From assembly GCA_024236415.1 (NCBI GenBank), contig JACKKN010000024.1:1-48946 (forward strand): a DNA stretch of 48,946 nucleotides, read 5' to 3'. The notes below the pieces were generated by a model. The model made no database searches and was not told the DNA's origin. It saw nothing but the letters and a program-made list of their open reading frames with translations. Made by a program: the position numbers and the translations under genes. Positions 1 to 7,489 of this stretch are shown in pieces. Numbering within the stretch: the first letter of the stretch is position 1; each line of letters starts with the position of its first letter. Source of the DNA: Hyphomicrobiales bacterium. Its GTDB lineage: Bacteria; Pseudomonadota; Alphaproteobacteria; Rhodospirillales; JACKKN01.

Positions 1-707
1 ACCTGGCCAACGCCCGCTCCCAGGGCGAGCAGGACGTGATGACCCCCTGCGCGGCGTGCTACCTGAACACCCACGCCACCAACGAGGAAATCATCGAGAA
101 CCCCGAGTTCCGCGCCGACCTGAACGAGGCCCTGGCCGCCGCCGGCAAGGAGTACAACGGCGACCTGCACGTGCGCCACGCCTGCGAGGTGCTGGTCAAC
201 GACGTGGGCATGGACAAGATCAGGGAACAGGTGACCAAGCCCCTGACCGGGCTCAAGGTGGCCGGCTATGTCGGCTGCCAGACCGTGCGCCCCTTCGCCG
301 GGACCGAGCGCGGCGGCGCCTACGACACCTATGACGACCCCGAGTTCCTGGACAACTTCATCAGCGCCGTGGGCGCCGAGGCCGTGGACTTCGACAGCAA
401 GACCTCGTGCTGCGGCGGCTCTGTCTCGGTCATGAGCCCGGACAAGACCCTGCACCTGATGAAGAAGATCCTGGACGAGGCCAAGGCCAAGGGCGCCGAC
501 GCCATCGCCACCCCCTGCCCCCTGTGCCAGCAGAACGTGGAGATGTACCAGGCCGAGATCAACAAGAAGTTCGGCACCGACTTCCAGATCCCGGTGGTGT
601 TCTACAGCCAGCTCATGGCCGTCGCCTTCGGCCTGGACCCGGACAAGGACGCGGCCCTGAACCAGAACATCATTTCCGCCGACGTGGTGAAGGAGAAGGC
701 GGGGTAG
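1..707 (+). CDS. hdrB: HdrB-type heterodisulfide reductase-like subunit B (5'-truncated by window)
   Basis: The reading frame is open from base 3, so the N terminus lies outside the window. Two cysteine-rich CCG-type motifs are visible: a partial TPCAACY, then GYVGCQ followed by SCCGG and TPCPLCQ. These are typical of HdrB/succinate dehydrogenase SdhE-type subunits that bind a noncubane [4Fe-4S] cluster and pass electrons between a cytoplasmic flavo/iron-sulfur partner and thiol or quinone chemistry. Partner subunits (HdrA, HdrC) would lie upstream. The last 74 bp (634-707) are repeated at 2779-2852 beyond an AT-rich insert, so the present 3' end may be an imported replacement. The family call is firm; the physiological substrate is unknown. 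Confidence 0.85.
   Translation, partial: LANARSQGEQDVMTPCAACYLNTHATNEEIIENPEFRADLNEALAAAGKEYNGDLHVRHACEVLVNDVGMDKIREQVTKPLTGLKVAGYVGCQTVRPFAGTERGGAYDTYDDPEFLDNFISAVGAEAVDFDSKTSCCGGSVSVMSPDKTLHLMKKILDEAKAKGADAIATPCPLCQQNVEMYQAEINKKFGTDFQIPVVFYSQLMAVAFGLDPDKDAALNQNIISADVVKEKAG
634..707 (+). repeat. Direct repeat copy 1 (3' end of hdrB)
   Basis: These 74 bp match 2779-2852 with three substitutions (674 T/C, 701 G/C, 702 G/A). The first is silent (ATT/ATC Ile) and the other two change Gly to Arg before the same stop. Together the repeats bracket the AT-rich deaminase island like attachment sites at the 3' end of a gene. Confidence 0.95.
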
Positions 708-890
708 CGCCAAATCCTTACAAATCGAATTTGCACTACTGGCCGCGTGCATTTGCACGCGGCTTTTTTTAACACAATGGAAATAGCGCTCGCGCACAAC
801 TTTGACATTGGTGATGGCACTCTAGACAACCGTTGTTTTCAGGGATATATATATTGGCGAAACTAAAACTGGAAAAGCAATACATTTGAA
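708..890. other. Intergenic leader of the island, upstream of the deaminase
   Basis: The segment is AT-rich beyond the terminator. It has a TTGACA hexamer at 802-807 and a TATATATAT run near 845-853, but no well-spaced -35/-10 pair could be fixed. No convincing ORF is present. In characterised AvcID systems the antagonist AvcI is encoded just upstream of avcD, so 771-890 is the place where such a short element could lie. This is positional inference only. Confidence 0.4.
742..770 (+). terminator. Rho-independent terminator after hdrB copy 1
   Basis: A 9-10 bp perfect stem (742-751 pairing with 754-763) with a tiny loop is followed by seven T residues. It differs from the terminator behind the second repeat at 2878-2903, so each hdrB tail has its own terminator. 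Confidence 0.9.
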
Positions 891-2453
891 ATGCAAAATC
901 ACGAAATTCTACTGAAGATTGACGATCCTTTGCGACCTCTAGACGCCCCGGAACTCTTTTTTGGAGTCGTGGGGCCACTTGGTTCGAATCTGACTCTTCT
1001 CTGCTCAGTCTTGCAAAAACAACTTCAACGAGTTGGCTATGATGCAGAGATCGTTAAATTGAGTAGCCTGTTGAGAAGCATTGATAAATTCAAAGACTTA
1101 TCTGATGAACCTGAAGATAAGCGGATTGAAGATCACATGAGTGCTGGAACTGAATTAAGAGAAAGAACAGAACGGGGCGACATTTTAGCCCTACTAGCGA
1201 TTAGCGAAGTTCAAAACATAAGAAAGAAAGAAACTGGCGATCCAAAAAAAGCTAAGGCCAACAAAGCCTATATTTTTTCGTCATTAAAGCATCCAGATGA
1301 AGCCAAAGCTCTGCGCGATATCTATGGCAGATTATTCATATTGATATCAGCATACCTACCTCGCGAAAAGCGGGTTGATGAAGTTGAAAAAGCAATTTCA
1401 AAATCCAAAAACAGAATAGGAACAACATCCTTTAGAAGTAGGGCAGAAGAACTTATATCCAGAGACGAAGAAGAAGAAGGAAAAAATTTAGGGCAAGATG
1501 TAACTGATGTGTTTCCAATGGCTGATTTATTCGTCGATTCACGTAACGAAAAAGTAATTGAGAGTAATTTAAGTAGATTTATTGAAATTCTTTTCAGCTA
1601 TCCATTTCACACTCCGACGATTTGGGAATTCGGAATGTATATGGCGCATGCAAGCGGCCTACGTTCAGCCGATCTTTCACGGCAGGTTGGCGCAGTCGTT
1701 CAAAATAGTAGTGGAGATATAATTAGCTACGGATGCAATGAGGTTCCAAAGTTTTTTGGTGGTCAATATTGGGAAGATGATGAGAATGATTATCGGGATT
1801 TCAGAGTAGGCTATGATAGCAGCACTATCTATAAAAATGATATTTTTCGCGAGATAATCGACATAATATTACAAAAGGGATTTTTCAATGAAGAAATAGC
1901 TAAAGAGGGGAGCGAGAAAATTGCCAAAAGGCTACTTCTCGAAAAGGGTGGAACAAGTATCGATCAAGCTCAAATTTCTCGGCTTCTTGAATTTGGAAGA
2001 CCCATCCATGCAGAAATGGCTGCAATTTCCACAAGCGCAAGGCTTGGGGTGTCTATCGAAGGTTGCACAATGTTTTCGACAACGTTTCCGTGCCATATGT
2101 GCGCAAGGCACATCATTGCCTCTGGAATTTCAGAAGTCGTTTACATCGAACCATATCCAAAGAGCCGAGTACGAGACCTGTATCCCGATTCGGTCATCAT
2201 TGACGCTGAAGACCGCATACCTACGAAAGTAAATTTCATGCCGTTTGTCGGAGTCGCCCCTAGAAGATTTCACGAGTTTTTTATTCTTGGAAATAAAAAG
2301 AGAAAAAACAAGTCTGGAAAGAGAATAGATTGGAGCCACGAGAATTCATCACCTATTGTGAGGAGACTCGTAATTACTTATATTATGCTTGAAGAAAGAG
2401 TCCTTGAATTTGCCGATGACTACCTAAAATCGAAGGGTTTTGAAATTCTTTGA
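891..2453 (+). CDS. avcD: AvcD-like anti-phage deoxycytidylate deaminase
   Basis: This 520-residue protein has a two-domain layout. The N-terminal half begins with a P-loop-like GVVGPLGSNLT (residues 25-35), which lacks the usual Walker lysine. The C-terminal half is a zinc cytidine/dCMP deaminase with HAE (373-375, catalytic Glu375) and PCHMC (400-404, Zn ligands Cys401 and Cys404). This length and order match AvcD/DCD defence proteins, which deplete dC nucleotides on phage infection. Base composition is near 40 percent GC against about 70 percent around it, and codons are AT-ending, so it was acquired. It stands alone in an island flanked by hdrB tail repeats. A housekeeping dCMP deaminase is unlikely because those are about 150 residues and lack the N-terminal domain. 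Confidence 0.82.
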   Translation: MQNHEILLKIDDPLRPLDAPELFFGVVGPLGSNLTLLCSVLQKQLQRVGYDAEIVKLSSLLRSIDKFKDLSDEPEDKRIEDHMSAGTELRERTERGDILALLAISEVQNIRKKETGDPKKAKANKAYIFSSLKHPDEAKALRDIYGRLFILISAYLPREKRVDEVEKAISKSKNRIGTTSFRSRAEELISRDEEEEGKNLGQDVTDVFPMADLFVDSRNEKVIESNLSRFIEILFSYPFHTPTIWEFGMYMAHASGLRSADLSRQVGAVVQNSSGDIISYGCNEVPKFFGGQYWEDDENDYRDFRVGYDSSTIYKNDIFREIIDIILQKGFFNEEIAKEGSEKIAKRLLLEKGGTSIDQAQISRLLEFGRPIHAEMAAISTSARLGVSIEGCTMFSTTFPCHMCARHIIASGISEVVYIEPYPKSRVRDLYPDSVIIDAEDRIPTKVNFMPFVGVAPRRFHEFFILGNKKRKNKSGKRIDWSHENSSPIVRRLVITYIMLEERVLEFADDYLKSKGFEIL

Positions 2454-2507
2454 ATCCAAGGTAGCCTTTGGAAGCATCACTTTCCGAGGTATTTGAAGGG
2501 TCAAGAA

Positions 2508-2711
2508 ATGGAAAGATCTGGGAAGGTTTCAAGACAGCTCCAGGAAGTGAAAAGAAACGTCACAACATGGGAAGAATGGCAAATCGCAGGAACAAGGGTT
2601 GTTGGGGGTGTGTTCGCGAGAGAAGTGCCATCTGACAAGCGGGAGATCTTATTTTCTAATCAAATGGTTGATTTGAATCGAGTACAGCGCCCCAAATCAG
2701 ACGAAACTTAG
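2508..2711 (+). CDS. Small hypothetical protein in the island
   Basis: This 67-residue ORF has a GAAGGG purine stretch about 8 bases before the ATG; a TTG start at 2493 in the same frame is the alternative. It is hydrophilic, charged and lacks recognised motifs. It follows the deaminase by 54 bp on the same strand and shares its low GC, so it may be island cargo. It could equally be a chance ORF. Confidence 0.3.
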   Translation: MERSGKVSRQLQEVKRNVTTWEEWQIAGTRVVGGVFAREVPSDKREILFSNQMVDLNRVQRPKSDET

Positions 2712-2778
2712 AAATTTGAAGTCCTGTTTCTCACATTGGAGGCCATCGCTATGGTCGGTGGCTACTATGTTTCGGTCA

Positions 2779-2852
2779 TGGACCCGGACAAGGACGCGGC
2801 CCTGAACCAGAACATCATCTCCGCCGACGTGGTGAAGGAGAAGGCCAGGTAG
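2779..2852 (+). repeat. Direct repeat copy 2 (displaced hdrB 3' end)
   Basis: This second copy of the hdrB C-terminal coding sequence keeps the frame and stop codon (reads to ...VVKEKAR stop) but has no gene body upstream. It is GC-rich like the host and is followed by its own terminator, which suggests it is the original chromosomal tail displaced by the island. Confidence 0.95.
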
Positions 2853-2877
2853 GTCGTCCCCGCCCGGCGACCGGATC

Positions 2878-2903
2878 GGGCCGTCCCGCGGGGCGGCCCT
2901 TTT
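2878..2903 (+). terminator. Rho-independent terminator after hdrB copy 2
   Basis: A GC-rich hairpin has arms GGGCCG (2878-2883) and CGGCCC (2894-2899), with further inner pairing, and is followed by TTTT. It is probably the ancestral hdrB terminator. Confidence 0.85.
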
Positions 2904-3048
2904 CGATTCGCGCGTTGCACGAATAACGCCTCCATCCCCCTCCGCAATGCTATTGACAGCATACTGGTTGTCACCTAGCGTCCCGTGCAATCATTTCTTG
3001 CGGGCCGCGTCCCGCGCGCCTTGGGGTTCAAGTGGGGGATTTCACGCC

Positions 3049-3654
3049 ATGACCGTCCGTCCGGCAGTCGTCCTGGGACTGCTCGCCGCCGCCCTGTCCG
3101 GCTGCTCGGCCATCACCACCGGCCTGGAGCAGGCCGTGTTCATCGACACGCCCATGATGACCGGCGCCGTGTGCGACCTGGCGGACAGCCGCGGCCGCAA
3201 GTGGCGGCTGGGCGCCACCCCCGGCAGCGTCGTGGTGCGCAAGGGCGACGGGCCCATGAACGTGGTCTGCAACAAGGAGGGCTACCGGCAGGCCGTGGTC
3301 ACCGTCGAGGAAGGCCTGGTGGCGGCCACCTTCGGCAACATCCTCATTGGCGGCGGCGTCGGATTCCTCATCGACGCCGCCTCGGGCGCGGCGCAGAAGT
3401 ACCCCAACAACGTCACCGTCTGGATGCGGCCCGACAGCTTCGCCTCGCCCGCGGCCGAGGCCGAATGGACCTCGGCCAAGCTGGACTGGGAAATCCTGGA
3501 CGCCCGCAAGAAGGCGGTCGAGACCTGCATCCAGAGCACCAATTCCACCGACAAGAACTGCGTCAAGGCCGGCCGCGAGGCGGGCCTCGCCACCTGCGAG
3601 GCCCAGGGCGGCACCGACTGCGCGGAACGGGTCAAGAAGTCGGACGAAAACTAG
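3049..3654 (+). CDS. Putative lipoprotein, function unknown
   Basis: This 201-residue protein starts with a short type-II signal peptide and the lipobox LSGC near residues 18-21, which places it as a membrane-anchored lipoprotein. A Gly-rich segment (GGGVGFLIDAASGAA) in the middle resembles the hydrophobic hairpin of small envelope lipoproteins. The C-terminal third has four or more cysteines (ETC, NCV, TCE, DCA) that may form disulfides. The start at 3049 is chosen because it directly precedes the signal peptide; earlier in-frame codons add a non-signal leader. The stop codon overlaps the convergent gene's stop at CTAG (3651-3654). Confidence 0.7.
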   Translation: MTVRPAVVLGLLAAALSGCSAITTGLEQAVFIDTPMMTGAVCDLADSRGRKWRLGATPGSVVVRKGDGPMNVVCNKEGYRQAVVTVEEGLVAATFGNILIGGGVGFLIDAASGAAQKYPNNVTVWMRPDSFASPAAEAEWTSAKLDWEILDARKKAVETCIQSTNSTDKNCVKAGREAGLATCEAQGGTDCAERVKKSDEN

Positions 3655-4049
3655 GCCGAGGTCAACTTTTCCGCCACCCGCGCCGCCATGGCCTCGGCCA
3701 GGGCCTGCAGGCCCTTGGCCGGGCGCACGTAGACCTCGAAGTCGACGATCTGGCCGGCGGCGTTCCAGCGGATCAGGTCGATTCCCTTCAGCCGCACCTC
3801 GCCGATGTTGGCGCTGAACTCCAGCGCCCAGTCGTCGCCGTCGATCAGCTCGCGGTGGTAGGTGAAGTTCTCGAACACCTGGATGGCGTTCTCCAGGATG
3901 AAGGCCACCGTGTCGCGCCCCTGCCGCGGCTTGAAGTAGGCCGGGGCGTGGAACACCGCGTCCTCGGCCAACAGGCCCAGCAGGGCGCCGCGGTCGCGCT
4001 CGAACACGGCGCGGTGCCAGGTGGCCAGGCGTTCCCGGTTGGTTGCCAC
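3651..4049 (-). CDS. SnoaL/NTF2-like domain protein
   Basis: This 132-residue protein has the NTF2-like fold pattern: an N-terminal helix (REWLATWH type), an LLAEDAVFHAP segment, then alternating strands ending in IDLIRWN and IVDFEVYVRP. Members are small cone-shaped binding proteins or isomerase/hydrolase-like enzymes; the substrate cannot be read here. It begins with GTG one base after the stop of the DUF1847 gene, so the two are almost certainly co-transcribed and may act together. Confidence 0.75.
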   Translation of the reverse strand: MATNRERLATWHRAVFERDRGALLGLLAEDAVFHAPAYFKPRQGRDTVAFILENAIQVFENFTYHRELIDGDDWALEFSANIGEVRLKGIDLIRWNAAGQIVDFEVYVRPAKGLQALAEAMAARVAEKLTSA

Positions 4050-4050
4050 C

Positions 4051-4755
4051 CTAGGCGGTGTCCTTGCGCTTGCCGGCGCCGGGCTTCTTGGGCGTCTTGT
4101 CGGGCCGGTACGGGCCCCAGACCTTGGAGTAGTAGCTGTCGGCCATGTACAGCGCCATGGCCGGGTTGTGGCCCAGCACCCGGTCCTTGGCGACCAGCGT
4201 GGTGCACAGGCCCTCGGCGTGCTTGAAGAACAGGCTGTCGTGGCCGACGCACAGCGCCATGACGATGTTGAACTCGCACCCGGCGCGGTTCAGCAGCTCG
4301 GCCTGGCTGATGGGGTTGCACATGGGCTCGTAGGTGCCGGGACGGATCTTCTGGTCGTCCTGGATGCCCATCTCCTCCTTCGGCACGCTGCCCGCCTTGC
4401 AGCAGGCCGAAACCACCTCGAAGCCATGGCTTTCAAGGATCTGGCCCAGGGTGTTCGACTGTTCGATGAAGCCGATGCAGGTGGCGATGCCGACGCGGGT
4501 GAAGCCCATGCGCTTGCAGAACACGCAGATCTCCTCGACCCGGGTCCACTTGCAGTAGCCCTCGGCCTCGATCTTGCCGGACTCCAGCGCCACCTTGGCC
4601 AGGAACGGGTCGTCGTACCGGGCGCGGCCCTGGTCCAGGCCCTCGGGGTCCACCTTGGTCGGGCACCAGCCGGGCCCCCGCTCGTCCTGCTCGCCCACCT
4701 TGCAGGCGCGCACGCTGGGCGGACAATAGCTGCAGCCGGGTTGATAGTCGGTCAT
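4051..4755 (-). CDS. DUF1847 family cysteine-rich metal-binding protein
   Basis: This 234-residue protein is rich in cysteines: CSYC near the N terminus, then WCPT, YCKW, CVFCKR, ATCIGF, ACCKAG, EPMCNP and CEFN. The pattern matches the DUF1847 family (often annotated only as metal-binding), which is common in anaerobes and sulfur or syntrophic bacteria. The start is set at the ATG of MTDYQPGC; a longer frame to 4779 lacks support. A Lys/Pro-rich tail ends the protein. It is followed one base later by an NTF2-like gene. The biochemical role is unknown; cluster or zinc binding is inferred from the cysteines. Confidence 0.75.
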   Translation of the reverse strand: MTDYQPGCSYCPPSVRACKVGEQDERGPGWCPTKVDPEGLDQGRARYDDPFLAKVALESGKIEAEGYCKWTRVEEICVFCKRMGFTRVGIATCIGFIEQSNTLGQILESHGFEVVSACCKAGSVPKEEMGIQDDQKIRPGTYEPMCNPISQAELLNRAGCEFNIVMALCVGHDSLFFKHAEGLCTTLVAKDRVLGHNPAMALYMADSYYSKVWGPYRPDKTPKKPGAGKRKDTA

Positions 4756-4880
4756 GGGAAATTCCCCCCCCTTCGCCACGGTGCCCCATCATAGGAGAGG
4801 ATGGCGGTCCGCACAACGCGGTGGCTGCGGCGCCGGTGCGGGGGTGCGGACGGGGGCCGGGGCCGGCCCGGGGGCGGGGA

Positions 4881-5084
4881 TCAGTCGTAGTCGTTGGCCG
4901 CCAGGCAGAAGATGTCGCCGCCGTTCAGGTAGTGCAGGAACTCGTCGGCGGTCAGGCCGAACACCCGCTCCTCGTCCCGCGGCGTGGCGAACGGCGGGCC
5001 GTCGGAAAACGTCCCGGGGACATAGGAGAGGTAGGCGGAGGCGGTCGAGCGTTGGCGCTTCTGGCGGTAGGGATTGCTGGGCAT
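4881..5084 (-). CDS. Small conserved-looking hypothetical protein
   Basis: This 67-residue ORF has an AGGAC ribosome-binding-like stretch 7 bases before its ATG. Its C terminus (LTADEFLHYLNGGDIFCLAANDYD) is more ordered than the Ser/Pro-rich N-terminal half. No family was recognised. It stands alone between the DUF1847 and GST genes on the same strand. Confidence 0.5.
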   Translation of the reverse strand: MPSNPYRQKRQRSTASAYLSYVPGTFSDGPPFATPRDEERVFGLTADEFLHYLNGGDIFCLAANDYD

Positions 5085-5191
5085 GGTCGTTGTCCTGTTC
5101 CCATTCGGTCAACACGTCCCGATGCCTGCTTTTGTACCTCCTTTGCCCGGTCCCGCGCTGTGACCGCCGTCACGGCGAACGAAATAATATC

Positions 5192-5821
5192 TTATGCAGC
5201 CATGCGGGGGGCCGTGGCGGCCCAGCCGGGCACGCTGTCGAGCCGCGCGTACCAGTCGCGCAGGTGCGGATAATCGTTCAGGTTCAGGCCCATGCCGCCG
5301 ACGAAGGCGGCGAACGAGCCGACCGAGAAGTCGGCCAGGGTCGGGTTGGCGCCGACCAGGAACGGCCCCTGGGACAGGCGCGCGTCCAGCACCGGGGCGA
5401 ACTTGTCGAAGAATCCGCGGGCCTCGGCGATGTGGGCCTCGTCGGGCTGGCCCAGATTGAACATGGGCTTAAGCATGATCTCGAAGGCCAGGGTGCCGAG
5501 CCAGCGGTTGTAGTGCGCCGTTTCCCAGAACTGCCAGCGGTGAATCTCGATGCGGGTGCGCCCGTCGCGGGGATAGAGGGTATTGTCCGGGGCGCCGTCG
5601 GCCAGGTACTGCATGATGGCGTTGGATTCCCACAGCGTATAGTCGCCGTCGACCAGGGTCGGCACCTTGCCGTTGGGGTTCAGGGCCAGGTATTCGGGCG
5701 TTTTCAGGCCGCCGCTGGCGAAGTCCAGGGCCACCGTCTCCACCTCCAGCCCCAGGTTGCCGACCACGGCCTCGACCTTGCGGCAGTTATTGGATCCGCG
5801 GACGACGTAAAGCTTTTGCAT
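5192..5821 (-). CDS. Glutathione S-transferase family protein
   Basis: This 209-residue protein has a thioredoxin-like N-terminal domain with the glutathione-contact segment NPNGKVPTLVDG and ESNAIMQYLA, then the all-helical C-terminal domain with NPTLADFSVG. It is a typical cytosolic GST, conjugating or reducing electrophiles with glutathione. The SxNCRK segment near residue 10 suggests a serine/cysteine-type active site. The start is chosen at MQKLYVV; the upstream in-frame extension runs into the shared promoter. It is divergent from an HxlR regulator, across paired 17-bp repeats that probably control both genes. Confidence 0.88.
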   Translation of the reverse strand: MQKLYVVRGSNNCRKVEAVVGNLGLEVETVALDFASGGLKTPEYLALNPNGKVPTLVDGDYTLWESNAIMQYLADGAPDNTLYPRDGRTRIEIHRWQFWETAHYNRWLGTLAFEIMLKPMFNLGQPDEAHIAEARGFFDKFAPVLDARLSQGPFLVGANPTLADFSVGSFAAFVGGMGLNLNDYPHLRDWYARLDSVPGWAATAPRMAA

Positions 5822-5869
5822 GCCAGCCTCCCTTGGGTGTGGAACGTGGATGTGGAACGGGGTCATTCG

Positions 5870-5886
5870 ACTTTCATTTTGCAAGC
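5870..5886 (+). promoter_or_regulatory. Operator-like direct repeat 1 (HxlR site)
   Basis: ACTTTCATTTTGCAAGC matches 5906-5922 in 16 of 17 positions. Each copy is itself an imperfect palindrome (ACTT...AAGC). The pair lies in the GST/HxlR divergent promoter region 36 bp apart, as expected for autoregulated HxlR sites. Confidence 0.65.
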
Positions 5887-5905
5887 GGCAAAGGGTGCCG
5901 CATTT

Positions 5906-5922
5906 ACTTTTATTTTGCAAGC
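5906..5922 (+). promoter_or_regulatory. Operator-like direct repeat 2 (HxlR site)
   Basis: ACTTTTATTTTGCAAGC is the second copy, ending 15 bp before the ATG proposed for the regulator. The 36-bp period is close to three and a half helical turns. The AT-rich repeats stand out in a GC-rich genome. Confidence 0.65.
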
Positions 5923-5937
5923 CACTTTTTTGTGACT

Positions 5938-6384
5938 ATGCTGGGCCCCGCCGACCACCGTTCCAGCAGCGCGAGTTCCTTCCCCATGCGGTCCCCCTGC
6001 CCCATCGCCAACGCCCTCGACCTGCTGGGCGACAAGTGGACGCTGCTGGTGGTCCGCGACATGATGATGTTCGGCAAGTCCCGCTACGCCGAGCTGCGCG
6101 ACTCGGACGAGGGCATCGCCACCAACATCCTGGCCGACCGCCTGAAACGCCTGGAGGAGGCCGGCATCGCCGAGCGCGTGCCCTACCAGGACCGGCCGGC
6201 GCGCCACGGCTACCGGCTGACCGCCAAGGGCCGCGACCTGGCGCCGGTGCTGCAATCCCTGGCCAAGTGGGCCATCACCCACCTGCCCGACGTGGCGACC
6301 GAGCCGCCCGCGGGCGCGGTGATGCCGGGCGCGTCGCCGCCGTCCCCGCCGCCCGCGTCCCCGTCTCCGTCCGAGGACAGGTGA
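5938..6384 (+). CDS. HxlR family transcriptional regulator
   Basis: This roughly 148-residue winged-helix protein shows the HxlR signature CPIANALDLLGDKWTLLVVRD, then GIATNILADRLKRLEEAGI and YRLTAKGRDLAPVL. The Cys at the start of the signature is the redox- or electrophile-sensing position in several family members. A Pro/Ser-rich tail of about 30 residues is unusual. The start is uncertain: ATG 5938 has no ribosome site and could be near-leaderless; ATG 5986 (MRSPCPIAN) is an alternative. It is divergent from a GST and 15 bp upstream of a transporter, so it probably regulates both, responding to an electrophile. Confidence 0.88.
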   Translation: MLGPADHRSSSASSFPMRSPCPIANALDLLGDKWTLLVVRDMMMFGKSRYAELRDSDEGIATNILADRLKRLEEAGIAERVPYQDRPARHGYRLTAKGRDLAPVLQSLAKWAITHLPDVATEPPAGAVMPGASPPSPPPASPSPSEDR

Positions 6385-6399
6385 CCCGCCGCCCCACCC

Positions 6400-7338
6400 A
6401 TGCAGATCCTCCTCGACATCATCGCGCCCGTCTTCGGCATCGTCGCCCTGGGCTACGGGGCGGCGCGCCTGGGCTGGTTCTCGGCCCAGGCCACCGACGG
6501 GGTCGGCGCCTTCGTGTTCAACTTCGCCATCCCGGCGCTGCTGTTCCGCTCCATGGCCCGCATGGTGTTCCCGGACGAGATCGACTGGGGCTTCCTGGTG
6601 GCCTACTTCGGCGGCGGCTACCTGGCCTGGGCGGCGGCCATGGCGGTGTCCGCCCTGGTGTTCCGCCGCGACACGGCCACCGCCGCCGTGGCCGGCATGG
6701 GCGGCGCCTTCGGCAACACGGTGCTGCTGGGCATCCCCCTGGTCCTGACCACCTATGGCGACGCCGGCGCCCTGCCCGTGTTCCTGATCGTGTCGTTCCA
6801 TTCGTGGCAGCTCTTTACCGTGGTCACGGTGCTGATCGAGGGCGGCCGCGGCAACCGGGCGCGCCTGCGCGACCTGCCGCGCAGCATCCTGGGCGCCCTG
6901 GTGCGCAACCCGATCCTGATGGGGGTGCTGGGCGGACTCCTGTGGAACGCCGCCGACCTGTCCCTGCCACGGTTCGCCGACGGCATCCTGGAAACCCTGG
7001 GCCAGGCCGCCCTGCCCTGCGCCATCTTCACCATGGGGGCGTCCCTGGCCACTTTCCGCCTGCGCGGCGCCCTGGCCGAGGCCGGCAGCATGGTCGCCTG
7101 CAAGCTGCTCCTGCACCCGGCGGCGGTGTTCGTGCTGGGCACCTGGGTGTTCGAGCTGCAGCCCCTGTGGCGCGACACGGCGGTGATCGTCGCCGCCATG
7201 CCCACGGGGATCAACGTGTACCTGTTCGCCCAGCGCTACGACGCCGGGGTGGCGCCGGTGGCCACGGCCATGCTGATGGCCACGGCCCTGTCGGTGGTTA
7301 CCGTATCGCTGCTGCTGCACGGCCTGGGGGTGCGCTGA
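6400..7338 (+). CDS. AEC (auxin efflux carrier) family transporter
   Basis: This 312-residue membrane protein has about ten hydrophobic helices with the family's inverted five-plus-five organisation. It starts MQILLDIIAPVFGIVALGYGAAR and contains FNFAIPALLF and, in the second half, the GALVRNPILMG segment typical of AEC proteins. These are secondary transporters for organic acids or related metabolites. It lies 15 bp after the HxlR regulator, so it is probably in the same operon and part of the same detoxification or efflux response. Confidence 0.87.
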   Translation: MQILLDIIAPVFGIVALGYGAARLGWFSAQATDGVGAFVFNFAIPALLFRSMARMVFPDEIDWGFLVAYFGGGYLAWAAAMAVSALVFRRDTATAAVAGMGGAFGNTVLLGIPLVLTTYGDAGALPVFLIVSFHSWQLFTVVTVLIEGGRGNRARLRDLPRSILGALVRNPILMGVLGGLLWNAADLSLPRFADGILETLGQAALPCAIFTMGASLATFRLRGALAEAGSMVACKLLLHPAAVFVLGTWVFELQPLWRDTAVIVAAMPTGINVYLFAQRYDAGVAPVATAMLMATALSVVTVSLLLHGLGVR

Positions 7339-7387
7339 AACACGGTTGCCACAGGCGCGGTCTATAACGGCCGCCGGTCGCCCCCAC

Positions 7388-7412
7388 GGCGGCGGTTTTG
7401 CACGCCGCCGCC
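7388..7412 (+). terminator. GC-rich hairpin after the AEC gene
   Basis: A perfect 8-bp stem (GGCGGCGG with CCGCCGCC) has a 9-base loop. There is no T run after it, so termination is possible but weak. Confidence 0.35.
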
Positions 7413-7489
7413 ATGGGCTAGTATGGAGTACCTGTTGAGGGAACAGGCGCCAAGGCGCGCCAACCAATGAGAGTGAGTCGGACGCCACC

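Noticed and set aside
2508..2711. Remnant integrase in the deaminase island
   Set aside because: The short frame shows none of the tyrosine or serine recombinase catalytic patterns.
3651..3654. Overlapping stop codons of the lipoprotein and NTF2-like genes (CTAG)
   Set aside because: Convergent genes sharing a palindromic stop are common in dense genomes and not of special interest.
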